DNA of 64,000 bases from Thiobaca trueperi (GTDB lineage Bacteria; Pseudomonadota; Gammaproteobacteria; Chromatiales; Chromatiaceae). Numbering within the stretch: position 1 is the first letter of the stretch; each line of letters opens with the position of its first letter. The translations under genes were made by a program, and so were the position numbers. Under the pieces are notes generated by a model, which was not told where the DNA came from, did no database searches, and saw only the letters and a program-made list of their open reading frames with translations. The stretch is from the NCBI RefSeq assembly GCF_004342175.1, contig NZ_SMAO01000001.1:648954-712953 (forward strand). The letters are read 5' to 3'. Below, piece after piece: positions 48,326-59,197 of this stretch.

Positions 48326-48844
48326 CTATTTCTTTTTGGGGCCCAGCACCATGACCATCTGACGTCCTTCCATGAGTGGCTGCTGCTCCACGATGCTGAG
48401 TGGGGCCAAATCGGTTTCGATGCGCTTGAGTAGATCCAAGCCGAGTTCCCGGTGCGCATGCTCGCGCCCACGGAACCGCATGGTGACCTTGGCCTTGTCC
48501 CCTTCCTGGAGGAAACGGGTCAGGTTGCGTAGTTTGACCTGATAGTCTCCTTCATCCGTCCCTGGGCGAAACTTGACTTCCTTGATCTGAACCTGCTTCT
48601 GCTTTTTCTTGGCTTCGTTCTTTTTCTTCTTCTGGTCGAAAAGAAACCGTCCGAAATCCATTAACCGGCAGACTGGCGGATCTTCAGTGGGCACGATCTC
48701 GACCAGATCCATGCCCGCTTCGGCGGCCATGCCCAAGGCTTCGCGCGTATTGACGACCCCGACCTGATTTCCATCCGCGCCGATCAGCCGGACCTCCGGA
48801 ACATTGATCTCCTTGTTGACGCGGTTTCTCTTTGGCGCAGCGAT
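48326..48844 (-). CDS. infC: Translation initiation factor IF-3, AUC start
   Basis: The 172-residue protein reads (M)[20 protein letters not shown] and carries [20 protein letters not shown], typical IF-3. There is no ATG, GTG or TTG at the expected position. GGAGG lies 8 bases upstream of an ATC codon at 48842-48844. Rare start codons in infC (AUU in E. coli) are the known basis of IF-3 autoregulation. A longer ATG-started frame would include the ribosome site in the coding region and is rejected. Confidence 0.93.
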   Translation of the reverse strand: MAAPKRNRVNKEINVPEVRLIGADGNQVGVVNTREALGMAAEAGMDLVEIVPTEDPPVCRLMDFGRFLFDQKKKKNEAKKKQKQVQIKEVKFRPGTDEGDYQVKLRNLTRFLQEGDKAKVTMRFRGREHAHRELGLDLLKRIETDLAPLSIVEQQPLMEGRQMVMVLGPKKK

Positions 48845-48918
48845 AGCAGGTTCCTCCAAAAACACAAATGAAAAGGGCCGGACGATCGCCGGAGCGATCC
48901 GCCTCGCCAAACCGAAGG

Positions 48919-50838
48919 TTAGTGAATGCGGTTTGCGACCTCTTCGCTCAGGCGCTCAATGAAGGCACCGAGTTCGAGTGTACCGAGATCCTGACCCTGA
49001 CGATTTCGGACGGCGATGGAGCGGGTTTCGACCTCCCGATCTCCGACCACGAGTAAATAGGGCACCCTCTGTAAGGTGTGCTCGCGGATTTTAAAGCCGA
49101 TCTTCTCGTTTCTCAAGTCTGTTTCGGCACGGAAGCCCTTGTCGCGCAAGGTCTTAGCGACCTCTTTGACAAAATCGGCCTGACGGTCGGTGATATTGAG
49201 CACGACCGCCTGCACCGGCGCCAGCCAGACCGGGAACAGGCCGGCATAATGCTCGATCAGGATACCGATGAAACGCTCCACCGAGCCCAGAATGGCGCGG
49301 TGGATCATCACTGGAACCTGCTTGCTGTTGTCTTCGGCGATATAGTGCGCGCCGAGCCGGCCCGGCATGGAAAAATCCACCTGGATGGTGCCGCACTGCC
49401 AGGCGCGACCGATGCTGTCGTGCAGGGTGAATTCGATCTTGGGGCCATAGAAAGCGCCCTCCCCCGGCTGAACCTTGAAGCTCAAGCCTTTGTCGGTCAG
49501 GGATTGCTCCAGTGCGGCCTCGGCCTTGTCCCAGAGTTCGTCGGCGCCGACCCGCTTCTCGGGCCGCAGCGACAGAGCCAGATCGATCTGTTCGAAGCCG
49601 AAATCGCGATAGGTCTCGAACACCATGTCGATGAGCGTGGCGACCTCGGCCTGAAGCTGCTCCTCGGTGCAGAAGACATGGGCGTCGTCCTGGGTGAAAC
49701 GGCGTGCGCGCATCAGACCATGCAGGGTACCGGATGGCTCATTGCGATGGACCACGCCAAACTCGGCGATCTTCAGGGGCAGATCGCGATAGCTCTTGAG
49801 CCCCTGGTTATAAAGCTGGATATGGCCGGGGCAATTCATCGGCTTGATCGCAAAATCACGGTCATCCAGATGGGTCGTGAACATGCCGCCAGCGAATTTA
49901 TCCCAGTGGCCTGAGCGTTCCCACAGCGAGCGGTCGAGCACCTGGGGCGTATCGACCTCCTGATAGCCGTATTCGTCCAGCTTTTCGCGCATGTAGGCTT
50001 CGGCCAGACGATAGATGATGCGACCCTTGGCGTGCCAGAAGGCCATGCCGGGCGCTTCATCCTGGAAATGGAAGAGATCAAGCTGTTTGCCGAGCTTGCG
50101 ATGGTCGCGCTTTTCCGCCTCTTCCAGACGGGTCAGATAGGCGTTCAGCTCTTTCTGATCGCGCCAGGCCGTGCCATAGATACGCTGGAGTTGGGCGTTA
50201 TTCGAATCGCCGCGCCAGTAGGCACCCGCGACCTTGGTCAGCTTGAAGCCCTTGCCCAGCTTGCCGGTGCTCGGCAGGTGTGGACCGCGACAGACATCGA
50301 ACCAGTCGCCCTGACGGTAGATGGACACCGCCTCGCCTTCGGGGATGATGTCCTCGATGATCTCGACCTTGTACTGCTCGCCCAGCTCGCCGAAGACCCG
50401 CCTAGCCTCCTCGCGATCCCAGACCTCGCGCACGATGGGCAGGTCGCGACTCACGATTTCGTGCATGCGCGCCTCGATCTGCGCCAGATCCTCGGGCGTG
50501 AAGGGTTCGGCGCGGGCGAAGTCGTAATAGAAGCCGTTTTCGATGGCGGGACCGATGGTCACCTGCGTGCCCGGATAGAGTTCCTGCACCGCCTGCGCCA
50601 TGACATGCGCCGCATCGTGGCGCAGCAATTCGAGCGCCGTTTCCTCGTCCCGGCTGGTGACGATAGCCAGGGTGGCATCCCGCTCGATCAAATAAGAGGT
50701 ATCGACCAGCTCGCCATCGACCCGCCCGGCGAGCGCGGCCTTCGCCAGCCCCGCACCGATGGCGGCGGCGACAGCATGGACTGATACAGACTGGTCGAAC
50801 TGACGCTGCGAGCCGTCGGGAAGGGTAATCAGAGGCAT
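48919..50838 (-). CDS. thrS: Threonyl-tRNA synthetase
   Basis: The 639-residue class II synthetase starts [20 protein letters not shown]. It has the TGS domain, the editing domain ([17 protein letters not shown]) and the catalytic core ([33 protein letters not shown]) with anticodon-binding C-terminus. AGGA precedes the ATG. It is followed by infC, the conserved order. Confidence 0.98.
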   Translation of the reverse strand: MPLITLPDGSQRQFDQSVSVHAVAAAIGAGLAKAALAGRVDGELVDTSYLIERDATLAIVTSRDEETALELLRHDAAHVMAQAVQELYPGTQVTIGPAIENGFYYDFARAEPFTPEDLAQIEARMHEIVSRDLPIVREVWDREEARRVFGELGEQYKVEIIEDIIPEGEAVSIYRQGDWFDVCRGPHLPSTGKLGKGFKLTKVAGAYWRGDSNNAQLQRIYGTAWRDQKELNAYLTRLEEAEKRDHRKLGKQLDLFHFQDEAPGMAFWHAKGRIIYRLAEAYMREKLDEYGYQEVDTPQVLDRSLWERSGHWDKFAGGMFTTHLDDRDFAIKPMNCPGHIQLYNQGLKSYRDLPLKIAEFGVVHRNEPSGTLHGLMRARRFTQDDAHVFCTEEQLQAEVATLIDMVFETYRDFGFEQIDLALSLRPEKRVGADELWDKAEAALEQSLTDKGLSFKVQPGEGAFYGPKIEFTLHDSIGRAWQCGTIQVDFSMPGRLGAHYIAEDNSKQVPVMIHRAILGSVERFIGILIEHYAGLFPVWLAPVQAVVLNITDRQADFVKEVAKTLRDKGFRAETDLRNEKIGFKIREHTLQRVPYLLVVGDREVETRSIAVRNRQGQDLGTLELGAFIERLSEEVANRIH

Positions 50839-50921
50839 GTCGGATCCTGGTTTCAGTGGTGATCGATACGAGAGATCACATGAGTCGTTGCACGCGACCG
50901 GACGAGCGGACAATAAAAAAC

Positions 50922-50996
50922 TGCCAGCCCTCAGCGATTGACTCTCAGCCATGAATTGTTGCTGAAAGCTGATCGCTGAAGGCTGACAGCCTGGCA
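50922..50996. repeat. Imperfect inverted repeat between tRNA-Val and thrS
   Basis: TGCCAGCCCTCAGCGATTGA and the reverse of AGCTGATCGCTGAAGGCTGA form an imperfect hairpin with an 8-base A-run on one side. It may terminate the tRNA-Val transcript; similar CTGAAGGCTGA repeats are common in proteobacteria. Confidence 0.6.
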
Positions 50997-50998
50997 TT

Positions 50999-51075
50999 TG
51001 GTAGGCGCGATTGGACTCGAACCAACGACCCCCACCATGTCAAGGTGGTGCTCTAACCAACTGAGCTACGCGCCT
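50999..51075 (-). tRNA. tRNA-Val (anticodon GAC)
   Basis: Cloverleaf readable: acceptor AGGCGCG/CGCGCCT, anticodon stem CCACC/GGTGG with loop TTGACAT, T-arm GGTTCGAGTCC, and encoded CCA. Confidence 0.96.
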
Positions 51076-51217
51076 GTCGTTGAGCCGCGAATCTTACAGA
51101 AGCGAGACGGCAGGATGCAAGCATTTTTTGCGTGCGGCGGAGCAGGCGTCGAATTTCGCCCGGCAACCTCGTTATACTCGCGCCACGGTCCATCCCAATC
51201 CGACTCCAACTCAGGCC

Positions 51218-52741
51218 ATGACCACCATCCACGAAAGCGATTTCATCCAAAGCATCGCCGATGCGCTCCAGTTCATCTCCTATTATCACCCGCGCGACTA
51301 TATCCAGGCGCTCGCGGCGGCCTATGAGGCCGAAGAATCCCCTGCCGCGCGGGATGCCATGGCGCAGATTCTGGTCAATTCGCGGATGTGCGCCGAGGGC
51401 CATCGCCCCATCTGTCAGGACACCGGCATGGTGGTCGTCTTTCTGAAGATCGGCATGGACGTGCGCTGGGAGACGACCCGCAGCATCCAGGCAATGGTCG
51501 ATGAAGGGGTGCGCCGCGCCTACGGCAATCCGGACAATGTGCTGCGCGCCTCCATGGTGTCGCCACCCATCGGTGCGCGCAAGAACACCGGCGACAACAC
51601 CCCGGCGGTCGTCCACATGGAACTGGTGCCCGGTCACGAGGTCGAGGTCCGGCTCGCCGCCAAAGGAGGCGGATCGGAGAACAAGACCAAATTCGCCATC
51701 CTCAATCCGAGCGACAGCCTGGTCGATTGGGTGCTGAAAACGGTGCCGCAGATGGGCGCGGGCTGGTGTCCGCCCGGCATGCTCGGCATCGGCATCGGCG
51801 GCTCATCGGAGAAGGCGATGCTGCTGGCCAAGGAGTCCCTGCTGGGACACATCGACATCCACGAACTCAAGGCGCGCGGCCCGTCCGACCCCATCGAAGA
51901 ACTGCGTCTGGAACTCTTCGAGAAGGTCAACGCGCTCGGCATCGGCGCTCAGGGTCTGGGCGGTCTGACCACGGTGCTGGATGTCAAGATCCTGACCTAC
52001 CCCACGCATGCCGCCTCGCTGCCGGTCGCCATGATACCCAACTGCGCGGCCACCCGGCATCTGGAGTTCACCCTCGACGGCTCCGGTCCCGCTGTGCTGA
52101 CCTTGCCCAATCTGGACGACTGGCCGGCCATCGTCTGGGAAGCCGGCGCCGGCGCGCGACGGGTGAACCTGGACCAGATGACGCGCGAAGAGATCGCCAC
52201 CTGGAAGCCCGGCGAGCGCCTGCTGCTGTCCGGTAAACTCCTGACCGGACGCGACGCCGCGCACAAACGCATCACCGACCTGCTCAATCGTGGCGAAGCC
52301 CTGCCGGCGGGCGTGGATCTGACCAACCGCTTCATCTATTACGTCGGCCCGGTCGATCCGGTGCGCGACGAGATCGTCGGTCCCGCCGGCCCCACCACGG
52401 CCACGCGGATGGACAAATTCACCGAGCAGATGCTGAGTCAGACCGGGCTGATCGGCATGGTCGGCAAGGCCGAGCGCGGCCCGCTCGCCATTGAGGCCAT
52501 CAAGCGTCACGGCGCGGTCTATCTGATGGCGGTCGGCGGCGCGGCCTATCTGGTCGCCAAGGCGATCAAAAGCTCCAGACTGGTCGCCTTCGGGGATCTG
52601 GGGATGGAGGCCATCCGCGAATTCGAGGTCGAGGACATGCCGGTCACGGTCGCCGTCGATAGCCAGGGCGAATCGGTTCATCAGACCGGGCCAGCTGAGT
52701 GGCGCAGCCGGATCGGACTGATTCCGGTTGAGGTCGTCTGA
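51218..52741 (+). CDS. fumA: Class I fumarate hydratase (4Fe-4S)
   Basis: The 507-residue enzyme of the FumA/FumB type converts fumarate and malate in the TCA cycle. Visible features are RPICQDTGMVVVFLKIG, SPPIGARKNTGDNTPA, KGGGSENKTKF (alpha region) and the beta-type C-terminal GPTTATRMDKFTEQM. The ATG at 51218 gives the family start. tRNA-Val diverges upstream. Confidence 0.94.
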   Translation: MTTIHESDFIQSIADALQFISYYHPRDYIQALAAAYEAEESPAARDAMAQILVNSRMCAEGHRPICQDTGMVVVFLKIGMDVRWETTRSIQAMVDEGVRRAYGNPDNVLRASMVSPPIGARKNTGDNTPAVVHMELVPGHEVEVRLAAKGGGSENKTKFAILNPSDSLVDWVLKTVPQMGAGWCPPGMLGIGIGGSSEKAMLLAKESLLGHIDIHELKARGPSDPIEELRLELFEKVNALGIGAQGLGGLTTVLDVKILTYPTHAASLPVAMIPNCAATRHLEFTLDGSGPAVLTLPNLDDWPAIVWEAGAGARRVNLDQMTREEIATWKPGERLLLSGKLLTGRDAAHKRITDLLNRGEALPAGVDLTNRFIYYVGPVDPVRDEIVGPAGPTTATRMDKFTEQMLSQTGLIGMVGKAERGPLAIEAIKRHGAVYLMAVGGAAYLVAKAIKSSRLVAFGDLGMEAIREFEVEDMPVTVAVDSQGESVHQTGPAEWRSRIGLIPVEVV

Positions 52742-52754
52742 ATCTTAATCCAGC

Positions 52755-52801
52755 GCGAGCGTGTCGCGGTCGCTGGCTGTCTGAGCCAGGGACACGCTCG
52801 C
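52755..52801. terminator. Hairpin between convergent fumarase and TldE-like genes
   Basis: Arms GCGAGCGTGTC and GACACGCTCGC flank a 25-base loop that itself pairs (CTGGCT/AGCCAG). There is no T-tract, so its activity as a terminator is uncertain. Confidence 0.5.
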
Positions 52802-52820
52802 GACACTGAGCGCCAATACC

Positions 52821-54140
52821 TCAAAGCGCCAGATCGATCCCCGACACCAGCAGACCCGGCAGCAGTGCGCTGTCGGTCGAGCGCCCATCATAGGTTTGAG
52901 CCGACAGGATCAGCTCGCGCTCAGCGGTCAGCGCCTCCAGCCGGTCGCCGAGCAGATGATAAAGACTGTCGTCGAAGCGCATGACCCTGACCGGGGCAAC
53001 GATCTCGCCATTCTCGACCCAGTAGGTGCCGAAGCGGGTCATGCCGGTGATGCGGCAGTCGTTGGGGTCGGACCAGTTGCAGTACCAGAGATTGCCGATC
53101 AGGAGCCCGGTGTCGAGCCGGGCGAGCGCCTCGCTCAGGGGCAGATCGCCCGCCTCCAGCGCCACCGATTCAGGCGACTCGCCAGCGGCATTGACGGTCT
53201 CGCCGTATTCCCTGCCGCTGCGCGCATCCACCAGACAATCACCGAAGCGGCCCCCTTCGATCAGGTTCACGCCAGCCGGCTTGATGAAGCCCTCGGCGGT
53301 GAAGCCGGCGGTCAGACCGCGCGCGTGCTCTTCGCGGATGTTCACCCGCGCATCGAAGGCCCGCTCACCGCGCACCAGTTTCAGCAGCGGGGTCTGATGG
53401 GTGCGATGGCTCTTGAGATCGAAGCCGCCCCAGGCCAGCATGTCCATCAACTCGCCGACCGCCGCCGGGGCCAGATAGGCGCGATAACGTCCCGGTTCGA
53501 GGGTGCGCGCCGGCCGCGCCATGACGCGCAGTCCCTCGCGCATGACGGCGAGTTTCTGATGCAGCGGCCCGGCGTCCCAATGAAAACCGGCATAGCTGGC
53601 CTTGACCGCCTTGTCGGCCTCCAGATAGGCGCTCCAGTCGAGATTGAAGCTCAGGCTCCGGTGCCAGTGACGATGTCCGATTGAACTGGCGAGTCCTTCG
53701 CTGATCTCACCGCTGGCCCAGATGCCGACCAGATCCAGCCCATCAGCGGCGGCGATCAGCTCGGCGATGGCCTCCTCGGCAGGCGGCGCCTCTTCGCCAA
53801 CCTGCCGCTGGCTCTCGCCCGGCACGGTGGAATAATTGAGATAGGGATCGTCCGGAACGTGATCGAGACGTGTGCGCAGACGTGTGAGCAGATGACGCGC
53901 CCGCACCAGGTCCGCTTGCGGATCGCCGCTCAGGCCGCAGGTGCCGTCGGCCTGTCGCGCCCCATCGATCAGGGTCAGACCCAGCGCGGCGGCACGCACC
54001 TGGCCGGCCTGACGAATACGGTTGCGGTTCAGCCGCGCGAAGTCCGAGACCTCGCCGTCAAGCGAACAGAAAAGGACTTCAGACCCCGTCAGTTCGGACT
54101 CAAGCTGGTCGGCCAGGGCAAAAAAGGCGTCCTGATTCAT
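52821..54140 (-). CDS. TldE/PmbA-family protein
   Basis: The 439-residue protein is the non-catalytic type partner of TldD-like metalloproteases: it has the fold (SASGEISEG-like region at IWASGEISEGLASS, ITGMTRFGTYWVENGEI) but no HExxxH. Its ATG overlaps the TldD-like stop by four bases, so the two are coupled. Such pairs degrade or process peptides. Confidence 0.88.
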   Translation of the reverse strand: MNQDAFFALADQLESELTGSEVLFCSLDGEVSDFARLNRNRIRQAGQVRAAALGLTLIDGARQADGTCGLSGDPQADLVRARHLLTRLRTRLDHVPDDPYLNYSTVPGESQRQVGEEAPPAEEAIAELIAAADGLDLVGIWASGEISEGLASSIGHRHWHRSLSFNLDWSAYLEADKAVKASYAGFHWDAGPLHQKLAVMREGLRVMARPARTLEPGRYRAYLAPAAVGELMDMLAWGGFDLKSHRTHQTPLLKLVRGERAFDARVNIREEHARGLTAGFTAEGFIKPAGVNLIEGGRFGDCLVDARSGREYGETVNAAGESPESVALEAGDLPLSEALARLDTGLLIGNLWYCNWSDPNDCRITGMTRFGTYWVENGEIVAPVRVMRFDDSLYHLLGDRLEALTAERELILSAQTYDGRSTDSALLPGLLVSGIDLAL

Positions 54141-55579
54141 TCGCCACCTCCAAAAACGGCCACATCCCGAAACAGACAGGGCGGCGAGGCATGACCCACA
54201 TGGACCGCCTGATTCGGTTCGCCCTTGCCGCAGTTGGTCACACCGCGAATCTCCAGGGTCTCGGGACCGCCGACACCATCGAGACTGCGCCAGAACTCGG
54301 CTGAGATGCCGCGATAGCCCGGATTGCGGACCAGCCCCTTGAGTTCGCCGTCCTCGATCAGCCGCCCCAGTTCGCAGCCGAACTGGAACTTGTTGCGGCT
54401 GTCGTCGATGGACCAGGAGCGATTGGTGTCCATCAGCACACCGTGCTCGACCCGTGCAACGAGATCGGCAAGACTGCCCTCCCCCGGCTCCAGATTGATG
54501 TTGCCCATGCGGTCGATCGGCGGACGATCCCAGCCGCTGGCGCGGGTGCAGGCCACACCCGGCAGTCCGGCGCGCACCTGCGACAGCACCCCGCCCAGCG
54601 GACGTTCGAGGATGCCGCTGCGGATCAGATACTCGCGTTTGGCCGGGGTGCCCAGATCGTCTGCAACCATTGAGGCCAGCTCGCCGGGCAGTGTGGGATC
54701 GAAGGTAACATCCAGCAGTTCGGACCCGTAGCGATAACGCCCGAACATGCCGGGGGTGACGAAGCTGGTGCCGGCATAGTTACGCTCATCGCCGAGGATG
54801 CGGTCCAGCTCCAGCGGATGGCCGATGCTCTCATGGATCTGGAGCACCATCTGGCTCGGCATGAGAATAAGGTCGCGGGTGTCGTCGGGACACTCGGGCG
54901 CGTCGAGCAGTGCAATGGCCTCTTCCGCCACGCGCAGCGCATCCTCAAGCAGACGGGCGGCGGCGAGTCGCTCCAGCCCGCCCTGCTGCGCCCAGTCCGA
55001 ACCGCCACCGTGCCGGCGCTGGGTCTGGCTGCCGGCATTGGCGACCGCGACCAGTCCCGGATGGACCGACTCGAAGACCTGCGACACCCGCCCACCATCG
55101 CTGGTGATCAGCAACTGGCTCACCCGGCGGCGCGTCAGCCAGGCGGACCAGTCGAGGATGCGGTCATCGACGGCAAGCGCGCGGTTGGCGTCCTGAAGCA
55201 GGGCCAGCTTGTCGGCCACTGACAGTGATTTCCAGGATTGACCAATCGGCGAGTGATAGTCGGCGCGGGTGCTGGTGCGCGGATAGAATTCGGCATCGAA
55301 GAGACCGAGCCGGGCCTGGATCCGCGCCCAGTCCGCCGCGCGTGCACCGGCGGCGCGCAGTCCGGCGGCACTCAGGTCGCTGGTGGCCCCATAGCCGATC
55401 CCGCCACCCTTGACGACGGTGATCATGGCCCCGAGCGAAGAACCGAGCAGACTCGGCTCCATCACGCCCTGACGGACTTCCAGATGATCGGAATCCTCTT
55501 CGACCAGACGCAGGGTCCAGTAATCGCAGGCGGGAGCCTCTGCGGCGAAACGATCAGCGAATTCGGACAGTTGTTCCAT
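54137..55579 (-). CDS. TldD-family metalloprotease
   Basis: The 480-residue protein carries the zinc motif QIHESIGHPLELDR (HExxxH) and C-terminal family stretches (GNINLEPGEGSLADLV, ISAEFWRSLDGVGGPETLEI). With the coupled TldE-like protein it forms a heterodimeric protease. The substrate is unknown. Confidence 0.9.
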   Translation of the reverse strand: MEQLSEFADRFAAEAPACDYWTLRLVEEDSDHLEVRQGVMEPSLLGSSLGAMITVVKGGGIGYGATSDLSAAGLRAAGARAADWARIQARLGLFDAEFYPRTSTRADYHSPIGQSWKSLSVADKLALLQDANRALAVDDRILDWSAWLTRRRVSQLLITSDGGRVSQVFESVHPGLVAVANAGSQTQRRHGGGSDWAQQGGLERLAAARLLEDALRVAEEAIALLDAPECPDDTRDLILMPSQMVLQIHESIGHPLELDRILGDERNYAGTSFVTPGMFGRYRYGSELLDVTFDPTLPGELASMVADDLGTPAKREYLIRSGILERPLGGVLSQVRAGLPGVACTRASGWDRPPIDRMGNINLEPGEGSLADLVARVEHGVLMDTNRSWSIDDSRNKFQFGCELGRLIEDGELKGLVRNPGYRGISAEFWRSLDGVGGPETLEIRGVTNCGKGEPNQAVHVGHASPPCLFRDVAVFGGGE

Positions 55580-55772
55580 GTGTGTGCAGAAATCGGTGGC
55601 GAGACAATGGAACGACTGTCGCCAGAGTCGGGGCCGCTGTCAACTTGCGATGGACCGCCGCTCTCGACCGGGGGTCTCTGCAAGACCGCACGGCAAGCCG
55701 GCCTCACGCCCGAGGTGCGTGCGGGAAGTCTGAACCGAGCGGGCCGTGAGTGCCTTTGGTCCGGTCTCTGTG

Positions 55773-56462
55773 TCAGGGAATGAAGCGATAGCCGATGCCC
55801 GTTTCCGTAATCAGATGTTGCGGCCGCGACGGATCCTCCTCGATCTTCTTGCGCAACGAGGCCATGTAGACGCGGACATAATGGCTGTGGTCGGCATGGG
55901 ATGGTCCCCAGACCTGCCTGAGCAGTTGGCGATGCGTCAGCACCGCATGCGGATGGGTCGCGAGATAGATCAGCAGACTGTATTCGATCGGCGTCAGGTG
56001 CAGCGGCTGGCCGGCCCGTTCGACGATCCGCCGTCCGCAATCGACACGGATGGCACCAAAGTCGATGACCGCACCCGGCGCGGCCCCCACCGCCTGGCGT
56101 CGCCGCTGGGCGCGCACACGGGCGAGCAGTTCCGCGACCCCGAAGGGCTTGGTCAGATAATCGTCGGCGCCGGCATCGAGTGCGGCGACCTTGTCGCGCT
56201 CGGTCGTGCGTGCCGAGAGCACGATGATGGGGATCTCCGACCAGCCGCGCAGCGCGCGGATGAAATCCAGGCCATCGCCGTCGGGCAGGCCGAGATCAAG
56301 CAGCACCAGCGCCGGATGGCGTGTGCCCGCCTCGCTCAGTCCCTGCCGCACCGAATCGGCCTCGACGACCTGACAGCCCTCCCGCTCCAGCGACAGACGG
56401 ATGAAGCGGCGGATCTTCGGCTCGTCCTCGACGACGAGTACCACGGCGCCCGGCTCGTTCAT
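55773..56462 (-). CDS. kdpE: KdpE response regulator
   Basis: The 229-residue OmpR-family regulator has a receiver (VVEDEPKIRRF, LLDLGLPDGDG, KPF) and a winged helix (HLTPIEYSLLIYLATHPHAV). It follows kdpD with a 4-base overlap. No kdpFABC genes are in the window. Confidence 0.95.
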   Translation of the reverse strand: MNEPGAVVLVVEDEPKIRRFIRLSLEREGCQVVEADSVRQGLSEAGTRHPALVLLDLGLPDGDGLDFIRALRGWSEIPIIVLSARTTERDKVAALDAGADDYLTKPFGVAELLARVRAQRRRQAVGAAPGAVIDFGAIRVDCGRRIVERAGQPLHLTPIEYSLLIYLATHPHAVLTHRQLLRQVWGPSHADHSHYVRVYMASLRKKIEEDPSRPQHLITETGIGYRFIP

Positions 56463-59197
56463 GCCGGCAACTCCAGCGTGCGGGGCGCTTCCTCATTAGC
56501 GATCTCGATAACGGGAGGATTGCCGCGCGGCAGCGAGACGATGAAGCGCGCGCCGCGCTGATCCAATTCGGCGCGGCCCGATTCGGCGCGAATGCTCCCG
56601 CCATGCGCCTCGACGATGATGCGGCAGAGCGCGAGTCCCAGGCCGATGCCCGGCGTCGCGCCCTCCTTCCTGCCACGCTCGAAGGTCTGAAAGATCGCCT
56701 CCTCTTTTCCGGTCGGCACGCCCGGGCCGTTGTCCTCGACCCACAGCTCGATCCGGTCCGGTGCGACCGGCGCGGCGCCGATGCGGATCTGGCTGCCCGG
56801 CGGGGTGTATTTGGCCGCGTTTTCCAAAAGATTCGAGAGCACCCGTTCCATCAAAACCGCGTCGAGTTCGAGCAGCGGCAGATCCTCGGGCAGCGCAACG
56901 CTTACCCGATGCCGGGCGAGCGCCGTCTGCATCGCCCGCAGCGCACCGCCGACGATTTCCTCCAGCGGCTGCCATTGGCGGTCGAGCCGGACCATGCCGG
57001 ATTGCAGACGCGCCATGTCGAGCAGATTGTTGACCAGCGCGCTCATCCGCAGCGCCTCTTCGCGCATCGCGGCGGCCAGTTCGGCCTGCTCGGCGGTCGG
57101 CGGCGGGCGGGTCATCGCGAGCGAATCGGCCAGACCCACCAGCGCGGTGAGCGGGGTGCGCAGGTCGTGCGAGATCGCCGCGAGGAAGGCATTGCGCAGA
57201 CGCTCGGATTCCATCTGCAGGGTCGTGGTCTGGGCAACCTCCACGTAGTGAACCCGCTCCAGCGCGATCGCGATCAGGCGCGCGAAGGTATCGAGCAGAC
57301 GCCGTTGCTCGGGAACCATGATCTGGCGCGGATCGCGCGGCTCCAGTGCCAGCACGCCACGCACGCGCATCGGCGCCTGGAGCGGGAGATAGAGGAGCGG
57401 GCTGCCCGGCAGGGTATCGGTGCCGCAGCCGGCCTCGCCGCCATGATCGAAGGCCCATTTGCCAATGCCGACATCGACCGGCAATTCGCCCGGCGAGGGC
57501 AGGACCAGCGCGCCGAACCGATCGCTGTCATTGGCCAGGATGATGGCCGAGCGGGCACCGAACTCCGACTCGGCAAAGCGCTGACCAATGTGGGCAATCT
57601 GCTCCGGCAACAGCGCCCCGGAGAGGTCGCGCGACAGCTCGTAGAGTGCGCGCGCCCGGCGTTCGCGGCGACTCGCCACCCGCGCCTGATACTTCATGCC
57701 AGTGGTGAGATGCGCCGTCACCAGCCCCACACCCAGCATGACGACGAAGGTGAGCAGGTACTGGATATCGCTGATCGAAAAGGAGAAGCGCGGCGATACA
57801 TGGAGAAAATCGAAGGCGGCGACATTGAGAAAGGACGCCATGATCGAAGGTCCAAGTCCATAACGCGCCGCGACGACCACGACCGCCAGCAGAAAGAGCA
57901 TGGCGATATTGGCGAGCTCGAACATCGCGTGCAGCGGGGCCGTCGCAACCGCCGCCGTGGCGCAGATGAGCAGGCTCATCGCATAGGACCGCCAGGGTGC
58001 CTTCAGCCGCTCCAGCCAGGACTCGTCCGTCCGTTCCTGGTCGGGCGACGGCGGGCGCGCCTCGTCATGGGCGACCAGCATCACCTCCAGCTCCGGCGCC
58101 TGTCCGCCGATCCGGTCAGCGAATGAACGGTACCAGGGCCGCCAGCGACGCGGATGATCGCGTCCGAGCAGGATCCGAAACAGATTGTGGCTGCGCGCAT
58201 AGCCGATAACCACCTCGACCGGGTCGCCGCCGGACAGGGTCGCCGTCTCCGCCCCCAGCTCCTGGGCGAGCTTGAGCCGTTTCAGGATGCGCTGCCGCTG
58301 CGCCCGCGAGCGACGCTGCAATGAGGGCGTCTCGACATAGAGCGCATGCCAGGGCACGTCGTCGCGCGCGGCGATGCGGGCGGCGCGGCGAATGATGCGC
58401 TCGGCGCTCTCGCCGGGACCGATGCAGGCCAGGACGGATTCGCGGGTCTGCCACACCGGCGCCACGGATTGATCGCGCCGATAGTCCAGCATCTGGCGAT
58501 CGACCCGATCGGCGGTGCGGCGCAGGGCCAGCTCGCGCAGCGCGATCAGGTTGCCCTTGCGGAAGAAATTCTGGATCGCCCGCTCGGCCTGATGGGGCAG
58601 ATAGATCTTGCCCTCCTTCAACCGCTGCAACAGCTCATCCGGCGCCAGATCGACCAGCACCACCTCGTCGGCGGCATCGAAGACATGATCCGGCACCGTC
58701 TCCCAGACGCGGATGCCGGTGATGCCGCCCACTACGTCGTTGAGCGTCTCCAGGTGCTGGACGTTGACCGTCGAATAGACATCGATCCCGGCCGACAGCA
58801 GCTCCTCCACGTCCTGCCAGCGTTTGGGATGACGTGATCCCGTCAGATTGGAATGCGCCAACTCATCGATCAGGATCAGCGCCGGACGGCGCGTCAGGGC
58901 GCCATCGAGATCGAACTCCCGCAGCACCCGCCCCCGGTATTCCAGCTCTTTGAGCGGCAGCCGTTCCAGCCCCGTCAGCAGCGCCTCGGTCTCCCGACGG
59001 CCATGGGTCTCGATGACCCCGACGACGAGATCGACCCCCTGCTCCGCCTGCGCCCGCGCGGCGGACAGCATGGCGTAGGTCTTCCCGACCCCCGCCGAGG
59101 CGCCGAAGAAGACCTTGAGCCGACCGCGCATCGCGCGCTGCTCATCTTCTTTGATTCGCTCCAGAAGCGCATCGGGATCGGGGCGGCCGTCGGACAT
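56459..59197 (-). CDS. kdpD: KdpD sensor histidine kinase
   Basis: The 912-residue sensor has the KdpD domain (GRLKVFFGASAGVGKTYAML, DELAHSNLTGSRH), a USP-like domain, four transmembrane segments around residues 400-500, a GAF-like region, the H-box SHDLRTPLTALVG and an ATPase domain (ENAAKYTPPGS, GIGLGLALCRIIVEAHGG). The ATG at 59197 gives MSDGRPDPDALLERIKEDEQ. The first 125 codons and the upstream region are duplicated at 61910-62462, on the other side of a restriction-modification system. Confidence 0.96.
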   Translation of the reverse strand: MSDGRPDPDALLERIKEDEQRAMRGRLKVFFGASAGVGKTYAMLSAARAQAEQGVDLVVGVIETHGRRETEALLTGLERLPLKELEYRGRVLREFDLDGALTRRPALILIDELAHSNLTGSRHPKRWQDVEELLSAGIDVYSTVNVQHLETLNDVVGGITGIRVWETVPDHVFDAADEVVLVDLAPDELLQRLKEGKIYLPHQAERAIQNFFRKGNLIALRELALRRTADRVDRQMLDYRRDQSVAPVWQTRESVLACIGPGESAERIIRRAARIAARDDVPWHALYVETPSLQRRSRAQRQRILKRLKLAQELGAETATLSGGDPVEVVIGYARSHNLFRILLGRDHPRRWRPWYRSFADRIGGQAPELEVMLVAHDEARPPSPDQERTDESWLERLKAPWRSYAMSLLICATAAVATAPLHAMFELANIAMLFLLAVVVVAARYGLGPSIMASFLNVAAFDFLHVSPRFSFSISDIQYLLTFVVMLGVGLVTAHLTTGMKYQARVASRRERRARALYELSRDLSGALLPEQIAHIGQRFAESEFGARSAIILANDSDRFGALVLPSPGELPVDVGIGKWAFDHGGEAGCGTDTLPGSPLLYLPLQAPMRVRGVLALEPRDPRQIMVPEQRRLLDTFARLIAIALERVHYVEVAQTTTLQMESERLRNAFLAAISHDLRTPLTALVGLADSLAMTRPPPTAEQAELAAAMREEALRMSALVNNLLDMARLQSGMVRLDRQWQPLEEIVGGALRAMQTALARHRVSVALPEDLPLLELDAVLMERVLSNLLENAAKYTPPGSQIRIGAAPVAPDRIELWVEDNGPGVPTGKEEAIFQTFERGRKEGATPGIGLGLALCRIIVEAHGGSIRAESGRAELDQRGARFIVSLPRGNPPVIEIANEEAPRTLELPA

